Shown here: piece after piece, positions 6,825 through 19,300 of the stretch | How the letters are laid out: each line of letters starts with the position of its first letter | Position numbering within the stretch: the stretch's first letter is position 1 | DNA from: a virus | Reading direction: 5' to 3' (one strand) | Length of the DNA: 36,736 bases | IMG/VR virus record: IMGVR_UViG_3300032083_003562 | Location: 1-36,736 of that record | The notes under the pieces: generated by a model | What the model was told of the DNA's origin: nothing | The model's input: only the letters and a program-made list of their open reading frames with translations | The model's database searches: none | Program-made: the position numbers and the translations under genes

Positions 6825-9800
6825 ATGGCCACAACAGACAGACAGAACAGATTACTAGTTGCCGAGGATTGGAGAAAGATCTACCAGTCATTCCAACAGG
6901 CAGATTTCAAGAGTTACGACTTCGAGACACTGCGAAGGACCATGGTTGCATACCTTCGTGAGAACTACCCAGATGATTTCAATGACTTCGTGGAAAGTTC
7001 TGAGTATGTTGCACTGATCGATCTGATCGCCTACATAGCACAGGCACTCTCGTTCAGGGTGGACCTAAACGCAAGGGAGAACTTCCTGGAAACAGCAGAA
7101 AGAAGAAACTCCGTGCTGAGATTGGCGAGACTGATCAACTACAATGCAAAGAGAAATCTACCGGCAACAGGACTTTTGAAGATTGATGCAATATCAACAA
7201 CACAGGATGTCGCAGATTCAACAGGAACGAATCTAGCCAACAGCACGATCATTTGGAATGACAGTGCAAACTCAAATTACAGAGAACAGTTCACAGCAAT
7301 ACTGAATGCGGCAAATCAAACAGGACAACTATTTGGAAATCCAAGAGAGTCAAACAAGATTGGCGGCATTGACACAGAAGTTTATACATTAAGTTCAAAT
7401 CAACTAGATCTACCAATATTTTCTTTCAACACTGGTGTTGGTGGAATCAACAGGCAGTTCGAGATAGTGCCAAGCACGATTAACAATTCAGAATCAATAT
7501 ACGAGTCATCACCGGTGCCAGGAACAGGGCTGACGTACACCTACAGATCGGATGGATCAGGAGACAGTTCCAACAACACAGGATTCTTCTTCCTGTTCAA
7601 ACAGGGATCGATGCAACAGATTAGTTTTTCGGTGGACACTGCCATAACAAATTATGTCAAGAGCTTAAACATCGCGAACATCAATGACTCAGATGTATGG
7701 TTGTACAAGCTAGACCAGTTCGGTCAGCTGGCTGAAGAGTGGACCAAGGTACCATCACTGTCAGGGAACAATGCAATTTACAACTCACTTTCAAAAACAG
7801 AGCGGAACACATACAATGTAGTGACGAAGGCGGACGACTCGATCGACCTTGTTTTCGGCGATGGTAACTTCTCAAACTTACCATTGGGTGCATTTAGAAC
7901 ATATCACAGGGCCAGTGACAATGCCAAGTTTGCAATACAACCAGCGGACATGCAGAATGTGACACTGAATGTGCCATACACGGATGCCAATGGTGCACAA
8001 CAGAGTTTGACGCTAACATTGGGACTGAAGCAATCAGTTTATAACAGTGCCGCAACAGAATCAAATGCTTCGATAAAAGATAAAGCAGGACAAGTTTATT
8101 ATTCTCAGAACAGGATGATCACTGCCGAGGACTACCAAGTGGTACCTCTGTCAGCATCGCAGGAGATAGTAAAGGTCAGGTCAGTGAACAGGTCAGCATC
8201 GGGCATATCAAGGGCCAAGGAGGTTTTAGATCCCACGGGTGCATACTCCAACGTGAACGTGTTCGCGGATGACGGAATAGTGTACAGGGAAGAAAGCACA
8301 CAGCAGTTCACATTCTCGTTCAACAACAGGAGCGAGATACAGTCAACTATTGATGTATCAGTAGAAGCAAAATTAAAGGAAGCATATGCCAGACAGTTCT
8401 ACTATCTGAAGTATGCTACCAAGGATGTTAGTAATCTGAGTGCAACATGGAACTCCACTACAACATCAACAAACACCAATACAGGATATTTCACATCAGG
8501 TGGTGCATTGGTCGTTGGAGACTCTGCAACATCAAATTTGAAATATGCAAAAGTAGGTGCACTGATCAAATTCACATCACCGGACACGAGGGAATTTTTA
8601 AACAACACGCTAGTCACAGCAGGAACAGACAATGCAGAGGACAGGGCATGGGCCAAGATCGGTGCAGTTGTGTTGGATGGTGCAAATGGCGGTGTAGGAA
8701 ATCTAGAGGACGGGACAGGACCAGTAACACTTACCGATGTGATACCAAATGGATCTGTAATCAATGCAGTGATACCTGCGTTCACTACATCGTTCTCAGC
8801 AACATTTGAAAAAGACATCGTTGACAGGATTGAAGCATACGAGGAATTTGGTATTAGGTACGACCAGGACGCAGGAGAATGGAAAGTTATCACAAGCACA
8901 AACCTGAGTGACAGCGCCGTGTTCGGCACAGCAGGAGCAGGCTCGACAGCAGGCACGAATCTGGACGCCAGCTGGTGGTTCAAATTCACCAATGATGGAA
9001 ACACATACACGGTTGTGTATAGAAAGCTGGATTACATATTTGAATCTGAATCACAGAACAAGTTCTACTATGATGCACAGGAAAAAATTTACGACTACAA
9101 GACAGGTAAGAGTGTCAAAGACACTGTTAAGATTTTAAAAACAAATGACATATTGTCAACAGGCAACAGCATAGGTTATCCAATCACATGGCAGGTTGTG
9201 GACACGGTCACAGAGGCAGATGGCTTCCAGGACAACAGGAAGATCAAGGTCGGCTTCTTTGATGATGACGATGACGGAGTTGTTGACAATCCGGAAATCT
9301 TTGATATATTCGTTGAGCCGGACACTTCGGTTTCTACTAAATTTGTGTTCTTTGAGAAATACATATCTTACGACACCATAGAGAGATACAGATTCTATGC
9401 CGCAACAAATTTTGTTGTGACAGAGAACGAGACAGATATAAACGTAAACAGCACTGTGTACACAGACGGGCAGTTGTTTTATTTCTATGACAGTGCCGAG
9501 GACGTGATCAAGAAATACAGCACAACCACTAACACACTGACAACAACAACAGATTACATAGCAAGGAGAGGCAGGAGTTCTATCAGCTTCCAGTACAAGC
9601 ACAACGCAGGGCAGGAGACTAGGATTGATCCCAGTGTGTCAAACATCGTGGATGTCTACATGCTAGAAAGAACTTACGATAACCTTTACAGAATATGGTT
9701 ACAAGATGGCGGAGTAAAACCAGACGCTTCAACTTCGGACCAGCTGAGGATATCTTACTCTGCAACATTGGACAAACTAAAATCATTATCAGATCAGGTG

Positions 9801-10313
9801 GTGTATCATCCAGTGAAATACAGGATACTGTTTGGATCAAATGCAGATGAGGAATTACAAGCAACTTTCAAGGTTGTTAAAAATTTAAAAACGAATGTCA
9901 CAGACGCAGTGATCAGAACAAGAGTCATTGCCGCAATAAATGAATTCTTCGCACTGGACAACTGGGATTTCGGTGACAGTTTTTACTACACAGAATTAGC
10001 CGCTTACATACACAATCAGTTGGCACCGGATCTGCTTACAGCAGTTATTGTGCCAAATCAAACAGGACAGAGTTTTGGATCTCTGTTCCAGATCAATTCC
10101 GCGGCAGACGAGATTTTTATCAGTGGGGCCACCGTTGATGATGTTTCAATAATAACTGCACTGGGAGCCAACCAATTGGCGGCATCCGGTACAGTGGTTA
10201 CATCAACATCAACTGCCACAACAAACACCACAACAGGATCAGCAGTGTCAGGCTCTACTACATCAGGTTCGGGATCAAGTTCAAGTTCCGGCAGTAGTGG
10301 ATCAGGATACTAA
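6825..10313 (+). CDS. gp6: Baseplate wedge protein gp6
   Basis: 1162 residues. gp6 is the main wedge protein that forms the inner baseplate ring with gp7 and gp53. The N-terminal signature is unmistakable for the marine T4-like version: DFKSYDFETLRRTMVAYLRE, then EYVALIDLIAYIAQALSFRV and the helix RENFLETAERRNSVLRLARL (residues about 28-105). A J-like core follows, with MITAEDYQVVPLSASQEIVK at about 428-447. T4 gp6 is 660 residues; the extra length is in the middle (about 520-900) and in a Ser/Thr/Gly-rich tail (about 1118-1162) ending SGSGY. Residues 813-824 read DDDDDGVVDNPE, a perfect EF-hand-type calcium loop. The stop overlaps the next start (TAATG). Confidence 0.88.
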   Translation: MATTDRQNRLLVAEDWRKIYQSFQQADFKSYDFETLRRTMVAYLRENYPDDFNDFVESSEYVALIDLIAYIAQALSFRVDLNARENFLETAERRNSVLRLARLINYNAKRNLPATGLLKIDAISTTQDVADSTGTNLANSTIIWNDSANSNYREQFTAILNAANQTGQLFGNPRESNKIGGIDTEVYTLSSNQLDLPIFSFNTGVGGINRQFEIVPSTINNSESIYESSPVPGTGLTYTYRSDGSGDSSNNTGFFFLFKQGSMQQISFSVDTAITNYVKSLNIANINDSDVWLYKLDQFGQLAEEWTKVPSLSGNNAIYNSLSKTERNTYNVVTKADDSIDLVFGDGNFSNLPLGAFRTYHRASDNAKFAIQPADMQNVTLNVPYTDANGAQQSLTLTLGLKQSVYNSAATESNASIKDKAGQVYYSQNRMITAEDYQVVPLSASQEIVKVRSVNRSASGISRAKEVLDPTGAYSNVNVFADDGIVYREESTQQFTFSFNNRSEIQSTIDVSVEAKLKEAYARQFYYLKYATKDVSNLSATWNSTTTSTNTNTGYFTSGGALVVGDSATSNLKYAKVGALIKFTSPDTREFLNNTLVTAGTDNAEDRAWAKIGAVVLDGANGGVGNLEDGTGPVTLTDVIPNGSVINAVIPAFTTSFSATFEKDIVDRIEAYEEFGIRYDQDAGEWKVITSTNLSDSAVFGTAGAGSTAGTNLDASWWFKFTNDGNTYTVVYRKLDYIFESESQNKFYYDAQEKIYDYKTGKSVKDTVKILKTNDILSTGNSIGYPITWQVVDTVTEADGFQDNRKIKVGFFDDDDDGVVDNPEIFDIFVEPDTSVSTKFVFFEKYISYDTIERYRFYAATNFVVTENETDINVNSTVYTDGQLFYFYDSAEDVIKKYSTTTNTLTTTTDYIARRGRSSISFQYKHNAGQETRIDPSVSNIVDVYMLERTYDNLYRIWLQDGGVKPDASTSDQLRISYSATLDKLKSLSDQVVYHPVKYRILFGSNADEELQATFKVVKNLKTNVTDAVIRTRVIAAINEFFALDNWDFGDSFYYTELAAYIHNQLAPDLLTAVIVPNQTGQSFGSLFQINSAADEIFISGATVDDVSIITALGANQLAASGTVVTSTSTATTNTTTGSAVSGSTTSGSGSSSSSGSSGSGY

Positions 10314-13300
10314 TGGCTGACAATAATACAAACTCATTAACAAATAACGAAGTTGTCAAACAAGGTGACAACGAGTACAGGAGAACTGTACAGCACCTAC
10401 CTGCATTCTACAGAACAGACGCCAACCAAAGATTCCTATCAAGCACACTAGATCCCTTAGTGCAGAAAGGATCATTGGAAAGACTTGATGGATTCATAGG
10501 CAGACAGGATGCCTACACCAGATTAGTAACGGACAGATACCTTACAGCCACCGACAGGAACAGGATGGCGTATCAGTTGGAACCTACAGTGACATACACA
10601 GACAGGGACACTACATCAGTTAATCCCGAGGATCAGGTCAAGTTCACGGGAACATACGATGACTACATAAATCAGATCAAGTATTTTGGAGGCAAGGTGG
10701 ACAACCATGACAGGCTCAACAAGGAAACTGTATACGGTTGGAACCCAGCGATAGATTATGACAAACTGATCAATTACAGGGAATACTTCTGGATCCCAAA
10801 CGGACCCAACGCAATAGAGATAGACTCCATAGGACCATCGGCCGTGGCAGAATACAATGTGAGCAACTGGCCCCTAGACGGAAGTTCAGCAAGGGCATGG
10901 AATTTCCCACACAGAGAAGATGAGAGAAATCCTATTATAAAACTCTACAGGGGAAACACATACAAATTTAATGTAAACGCAAAAGGACACCCTTTCTGGA
11001 TTATGACAGAGCCATACAAGAGCATGGTAGCCGAGGACGGCTCAACGTCCACGGTACACTCGACCGGGGTCACAAACAATGGTGCTGATTATGGAACAGT
11101 TACATTTACAGTTCCGCTGACAGGCGGTCCAGACACTTTATACTATCAGTGCGGTAATCACGATGCCATGTATGGTATATTGCAAATCAGGGCAGTCAAC
11201 ACACTGTCAAAAATTGATCCCGAGAATGACATAGTGGGTGTTAAGAATTACAGCTTGAGAACATTGGATCTTTCCAATGGTATGAAAGTCAAATTTACAT
11301 CAAGCGAACTGGCAACAGGTTCAGCATATCTAAACAAGGAGTACTACGTAGAGGGGGTTGGTGAATCAATAACACTTACTGACGTGGAGAATCTTATCAC
11401 ACCGGCAAGTTATGCTACGGAAAGCACCATAGCTTACGATACAGTTGAGTATGATTCAAGACCCTATGCCAAAGCATACTACACGCCTGACAACAAGGAT
11501 TACATAACAATCAAGAGAGATTCACGTGATCAGAATGCATGGTCCAGATACAACAGGTGGTTCCACAAATCGGTCATAGAGGAAACAGCAAGGATAACAG
11601 GGTTCACAGCGAACTTGGATGAGACCGACAGGGCCAAGAGACCCATTATTGAATTCGATTCGGGACTTGCACTTTACAATCACGGAACGGTGGCAAAACT
11701 ATCTGTGACATTGTATGACACAGTGACAACTGATGCCTTTAGTGATGTTGTGCTTCAGACTGGTTACATAGTTGATGGTATCGCCCTTACAGAGGGAATG
11801 AGAGTAATATTTGCCGCGGACACTGATCCCACAGTAAACGGTAGGATATACAAAGTCAGCTTTGCAACAGCAGGAGACAGCTCACAGGTCATCTCACTAA
11901 CTGAAGAATCAGACGGAGTACCAGCCGACAAGGACAGCATTTTTGTAGAATTTGGAACGGCCAATCAAGGCAAAACCTTATATTACAACAATGCTACTAA
12001 GGCCTGGACAGAATCACAGCAGAAAACTGGAGTAAATCAACAGCCATTGTTTGGCATGTGGGACGAAACGCACACCAGCTTTGATGACGAGACAACATAT
12101 CCCAACTCCTCATTCACAGGAGCCAAGGTGTTTGAATTCGCAACGTCAGATACAGCGACAACAGACACGGTGCTGGGCATAAAGGTAAAATACAACACCA
12201 TCAACAATGTTGGTGATATTGTATTTGATTCAGACCATACATCAGGAACGTTCACTTACAAATCCGGATCAACTACTGTGACCAAGAAATTAGCAGAAGG
12301 ACACCTTCACTACACAACAGGCAGGGAAACGCACAATTCAAAGAGTGCCTGGATCAAGAGGACCAATGAGAGCAAACAGAGGACAGTGAGGACCTTTACT
12401 GCAGACGAAACGGAGAAACAGTTGTTCCCGATTGACTTCTACAAGAATTCAGCCTCACTAACAGACCTGGAAGTATCAGTGTCAGTGAACGGTGCAAGGA
12501 AAACACGGTCAACGGATTACACACTAGTTGACGGGACAACAAACAGATACGTCAAATTTGTTAATGAATTGGCAGTTAATGATCAAATTAGGATTGCTGG
12601 TCACAGCAGTGCTGACAAGGTGGCGAATAAAGGAATTTACGAAGTACCAGAAAGTTTATCTACAAACAGTTTGAATCAACAGTTGGGAACATTCACGTTT
12701 GGACAGATACTTGGACATGTTAGGGACATATTTGACAAGAACCAAGATGTGACAGGATCAATACCAGGCACATCAAACCTCAGAGACAAACCAGATGCGA
12801 GACTCAAGGGTGGTAGCATACACCAACACGAAGCACCATTGCTTCCGGCAGTGTTTGGTCTGATTGATCAGGATACTAACGTGATAACAGCGATGGACTA
12901 TGCCAGCCAGGAATATGAAAAATGGTACAACGCATTCCTAACACACGCAACAGGAACAGCATATGAGGGAGTTGCCGCAGACAGGGTTGACGAGATCATA
13001 ACATCAATTACACCAGGAAGGAACAGCACTTTCCCATTCTTTTATGAGGACATGTTAGGTTGGGGAGAAAATGTTTCAACTAGGACTTACACAGTGCTTG
13101 GATCGTCCCAAGTAGATTACGCACTTGACTCACAACACAATATAACAACGCCTAGCAACAGGGCAGTCTATGTCTATCTTAATGACGTGCAATTAATATT
13201 AGGCACAGACTACACGTTCAGCACAACAGACGACAGCGTGACAATATCGGCCACACTTGCGGAAGGAGACATTGTCAAGATCAAGGATTACACAGATACA

Positions 13301-16300
13301 ACCGGCAGTTATATGCCACCAAGTCCGACTAAACTTGGAATGTATCCAAAATCGAAACCAGAGTCCTTCACAGACACAACTTATCTAACTGACACGACAG
13401 TGATTAGGAGGCATGATGGATCTATCATAAAAGCATATGGAGACGAGAGGGATGATCTAATACTTGAATTGGAGAAAAGAATCTACAACAATCTTAAGAC
13501 AGCATACGATCCAGCCTTGATCGACATACATGATGTGACGCCAAGTGCATTCACTTCAACAGAATATACACTGCAAGAAATTAATGATGTTGCGGCAACT
13601 GATTTCTACACATGGTCAGGCAGGAACAATGTGCAGTACATCAATAACACTACATTCTCCGAAGGTTCACCTTTCACTTACAACTATGCGAGAAGCACTG
13701 ACAGATTGAACCTTCAGACTCTTCCAGGTCACTGGAGGGGGATATACAACTACTTCTATGACACAGATGCACCTCATGTGAGACCATGGGAGATGCTAGG
13801 ACATTCAGAGAAGCCAACGGACTGGGAAACACTTTATGGTCCAGCACCATACACATCGGCCAATGATGTTCTTTGGGACGCCATTGCAACAGAACCAGGC
13901 AGGTATGGTAAACCAGAAATCAAAACTTACCTACCAGTTGATGCATCAGGTAACCTATTAGATCCGCTAGCGGCAGGGCTTATTCAAAACTTTGACATAC
14001 CGGGCAGGCAGGCTTCTTGGAAATTTGGAGACTGGGGACCAGCAGAAACATCATGGAGAAGGTCAAGTGCATATCCTTTCACCGTATTAAAGACACTGGC
14101 ACTAACAAAACCGGCTAAGTTCTTTTCAAACCTATTTGATAATTCGAGACTATCAACGAACACAGCAGGTAATCAGATTGACACAGATACAGGCATCAGG
14201 AAGACACTGAGCACGTCCAAGTACCACTTGGAAACTGTAACTGACAATACCACTGGGGTCACAACAAGGTATATGACAGCAGGATATCAACCATTTGTGG
14301 TCAACTATCTAATATCACGTGATTTGGATGTATCTACATTCTATTATAAGAAGATGAAAAATTTAACTGTGCAGTTAGCATACAAACTGGGTGGATTCAC
14401 AGACAAGGAAAACATTAAAATTTTGACAGATTCTGTGTCTCCGGGATCAACATCAGGCTCAAAATTCATACCAGATGAAAACTACAAAATACTTTTTAGG
14501 ACATCAAACCCTGTTGAAAGTTTTGAATATTCTGGTGTGTTGATAGAAAAGAACACAGACACCAGCACAGACGGATCAACGATATTAGGTGGATACAAGA
14601 TACTGGGATATTCAACAACAAAACCATTTTTTAAATACAACTATCCTGTCAAGACAACAACACATTCAGCAGTCTCAGTAGAGGGAGCGACATCAGTCAA
14701 ACGATACAATGCCTTCCAGGAGGCTACACAGACCATACCTTACGGATATGTGTTCAACACGATACAGGATGTGACAGACTTCTTGTTTGGATACGGACAC
14801 TGGTTGGAAGATCAAGGATTTAAATTCAACAAGTATTCAAACGAATTAAAGGAAACGCTGAACTGGGCGAACGCGGTCAGGGAATTCCTGTTCTGGACAA
14901 CACAGGAGTGGGCACCGGGAAGTGCAGTCACAGTTTCACCTGCCGCTGATGGTTTTGAACTGGACACAGACAACTCGATTGTTGGCAAGTTGAGGAATCT
15001 TGCAGGAGACTATTCATTATTAGACGCAGGTGGAAGGAAGATAGACATCAGGGAGATATCAACGAAACGTATTGGTAAGACATTTGATCTGTCTATTAAG
15101 TCAGACGATATAGGTCTTTACAACATAGCACTGAACACAGTGCAGAAGGAACAAATACTATTGTTTGACAACAGCACAGTTTTCTCAGATATAATATATG
15201 ATCCGTACACGGGATTTAGACAACAGAGATTGAAATTAGTCGGTTGGAAGACCGCAGGTTGGAACGGAGACTACTACGCACCTGGTTTCGTGTTCGACGC
15301 GGCGCAGGTAACATACTGGACTGCCAACACGGACTACAGGATAGGTGACACAGTCGAGTACCAAGGCAAGTTCTATGTGGCATTAATTAATCATAACTCA
15401 ACAGTAAAGTTTGAAAAATCCAGCTGGACACTTAAAGCAGACAAACCAGCACCGCAGTTGATTCCAAACTTTGATTACAAGATCTCACAGTTCAATGATT
15501 TCTACAATCTAGAGACCAACAACTTTGATGAGTCACAACAGAAACTGGCACAGAGACTGATAGGATACCAGTCAAGGGATTATCTTGAGAATCTATTTGT
15601 CAATGATGTTTCACAGTACAAGTTCTACCAAGGTTACATCAGGGAGAAGGGCACACAGAATGCCATAGACAGCATATTGAAAGCCCAATACGAGGGAGAA
15701 GACATCAATCTGGAATTACATCCAGAATGGATGATAAGGACAGGAAGATTTGGAAACACGGATTCTGTGGAGAACATACAAATTATATTAACAGACAAAA
15801 ATATACTTGCAGATCCACAAAGTATAGAACTGTTTGACACATCAAACGATACAAGAGAGTATTCGAGATCATTTTATGTCGCCAAAGAGGATTTGTATTA
15901 CAAACCGGTGGAGTACACGGCCTCAACTACTTTTGGAAGATTGGACTACACAAAGGAAGGAGTGGACAGGGACCATGCACAGGTATACAAGACAGCAGGG
16001 TATCCGCAGTTGGACCAGGTACAGCACACTGCCTTTGACATAACTGATCTTTCTAACCTAGACATGAATCGCATAACGGCAAATGATCTTGTATGGGTAG
16101 CGAACAAATCCAACAAAGATTGGGACGTGTTCAGGATAACTAGTGCCAGACTCAAGATAGCACAGCTAAGGTCAATAAATGATGTAACACAGCTAGAAAT
16201 AACATTCACAGACTCACACGGACTGACAGGAAACACATCAACGAAACTTGCAGACTACTTTGGGATATCAAATAGTCAGGAACCAACACTGAACGGTGTG

Positions 16301-19300
16301 TACCAAGTGTCCAGTGTTACAGATCACAAGACTGTGATAATAGACTACGAAGGCAACACAGGATTCATACCATCACTTGAAGATGGGTCAACAGCAGATA
16401 GCTACGGAAATGTTTACAAGTTCGTGTCAGTGAGATTATCCTCAATGAACAACGTAAATGATCTGATCAACTATGCCGACTACAATGACAAGGATGATGC
16501 CATAGAAAAACCTGGCGACAAGGTTTACGCCGATGTGGATGCCTCGGGACTGTGGCAGGTGTACGAAAAGCAAGATCCATACACAACAAAAACACTTTTA
16601 TCATCAGATGTTTCAACATCGGACCAGAATTTTGGATCTCAGATAGTGGCAAGGTCAGACGGCAGGACACTTGTTGTTGGAGCCCCGGGAAAATCTCAAG
16701 GAGAAGTACACTTCCTGTTCAGGAGAGAAGCAGTGGCAGGAACAACGTTCCAGACAAATTCAGTGCAAACAATGACAGAGAATGATGACACTACTAGCAA
16801 ATTAGGATCGTCACTGTCAATGAGCACAGACGAGAACTTCGTTGTAGCAGGTGCACCTTTCACGAACACGATAAGTTCGGACGGTAGCACAAGATACACA
16901 GACAATGGATTAATAAAAATTTACATATGGGATCCAAGCACATTCAAGTATAGTTTGCTCAACACAATCACGCCACCGGAAGATGGATCAACAACAGATT
17001 CTAGCCAGGCTCAAAGATTTGGACAATCTCACAAGATTTCAGAACCGGGTGCAAGTTCGGTCAGAGACACAGCGACAAAATATCTATTCGTGGGTGCTCC
17101 TGGACACGACAATGACACAGGACGTGTGTACATGTATGAATGGGGTATTGGAGCAGATGGGTCGACCTACGACACATGGACTCAAAACTTAACGTTAGAG
17201 AGTGCTGATCCAGGTAGAGGTAAACAATTTGGCCATGTCATGGAAGCCAATGACAATGGTGACATACTGGCAGTGGGCTCGATAGCACCAGGACAGGCAG
17301 GCAAGGTAGAAATATACATAAGAAATTCACAGGCAAATGACGGTAGCACGGATCATTCGTTCGCTCTTGCACAGACACTTACAGGCACGAGTGCAGACGG
17401 TTCATCATTGAACACAGCTTTTGGAGAGTCTATGTCGATGAGCAAAGACGGAACTGTTTTGATAATAGGTGCCCCGGGTGTTGCTGGTGAAGATTCAACG
17501 ACACAGCCAGATGCCGGTGCGGTGTACTACTACAAGTGGAATGCTGACGGATCAACTAACACATATACACTACAACAAATATTACTTGCACCAGATTTAA
17601 AAACAAACATGAAGTTTGGATCAAGTGTTACTATGGATCCATCGGCAACAAGATTGGTGATAGGTGCAGAACAGGCATCGACTCCTAGGGAGATGAAAAT
17701 TGACTTGGGTGAGACCACTTTTGATCTACAGGACACAACGATAGGTGATCTAAACACAGGATCAGGTGCGGCATACACAGCAACCATGTACAACTCACAT
17801 TTTGTGATAGATGACAAGCTACTGACTGACAATGTAACAGGGGCTGACGACTTTGGAAAAGGTGTTTGTGTAATAGGTAACACTGTGTTTGTTGGAGCAC
17901 CGGAGGATGACGGGAATGTTGCTCTTGCCAACGACGGAACAGTGGCAATATTTGATCTGACAGTGTCTGGCGAGTATGCATGGAAGAACATAGCATCAGA
18001 AACAGCACTGATTGACATAGAAAAACTTGGGCAGGTTTTTGAATTTGACAACAGATCCAAACAGATCAGAGACCATTACGATCTTTATGATCCCATCAAG
18101 GGAAGGATACTAGGTGTCGCTGACAGAGAGATCAACATCAAGACGCCATGGGATCCGGCAGTGTACAACACAGGTCCAAATGCCAACACCAAGACACCAT
18201 GGGCACAGGAACACATAGGAGAAGTATGGTGGGATCTATCAAAAGTCAAATGGACATGGTATGAACAGGGAGATCAAGAATTCAAAACAAACAACTGGGG
18301 CAGAATCTTCCCAGGATCCAGCATAGACATATACGAGTGGACGGAATCAACCGTACTGCCAGACCTCTGGGTGACGAGATCAAAAACACAACAAGGTGTC
18401 TCGGAAGGTATATCAGGAACACCACTGAATCCCGACAATTCACAGTACACGGTGATACAGAAATACAGTTCCAAACTAGACACTTTTGTGAATTACTATT
18501 ATTACTGGGTAAGAAATAAAATAACAGTGCCAACAAACAGCGTGGTCACTAGGAAGAACTCAACAGCATTCGTTAAAAACTTGATAGAAAATCCTAAGAG
18601 ATCACAATTAAAATACTATTCGGTGTCAGACACCAACAAACTTATACTGAACAACACCGACAAACTTTCCGGCCAAGACATAGTGTTGAATATTGACTGC
18701 AGGACCAACACATTTGATGGTGATGCACACTCTGTGTGGAAACTGGCCAGAGAAGGCGACAAAGATTATAGACCAGGCACAAAGATAGAAACACGTTGGT
18801 GGGATTCTCTTGTAGGACAGAATGAATCAGGAGATCAAGTGCCAGATATAAGTCTTCCAATCAATGAGAGGTACGGAAACAGCACAAGACCAAGGCAGAG
18901 TTGGTATGTGGACAGATTCACAGCACTAAAAGAAATCATAGACTACTCTAACACTGTGTTAAAGAAATATCAATTGGTTGGAACGTTCAATCTTACAAAT
19001 CTAGATTCCAAGGAACCAGAACCGACTGCTGAGAGTTTGGAATGGGACACGACCATAGACACATATGCGGAACTGACGTACATTGACACAAGAGACCTAT
19101 CAGGAACAGTAAAATTCCTAGTCAAGGCGGATGAGACAGCCAACGGATACTGGGCGATATACACATGGGATGGTACGGAATTCTCAAGGACACGATTACA
19201 GACTTACAACACATCATCGTATTGGAGTTACACAGACTGGTATGGAACAGATCCTGCTGTACATGGAATGCTTCATAGCGAAAATACTAAAATTGACAAA

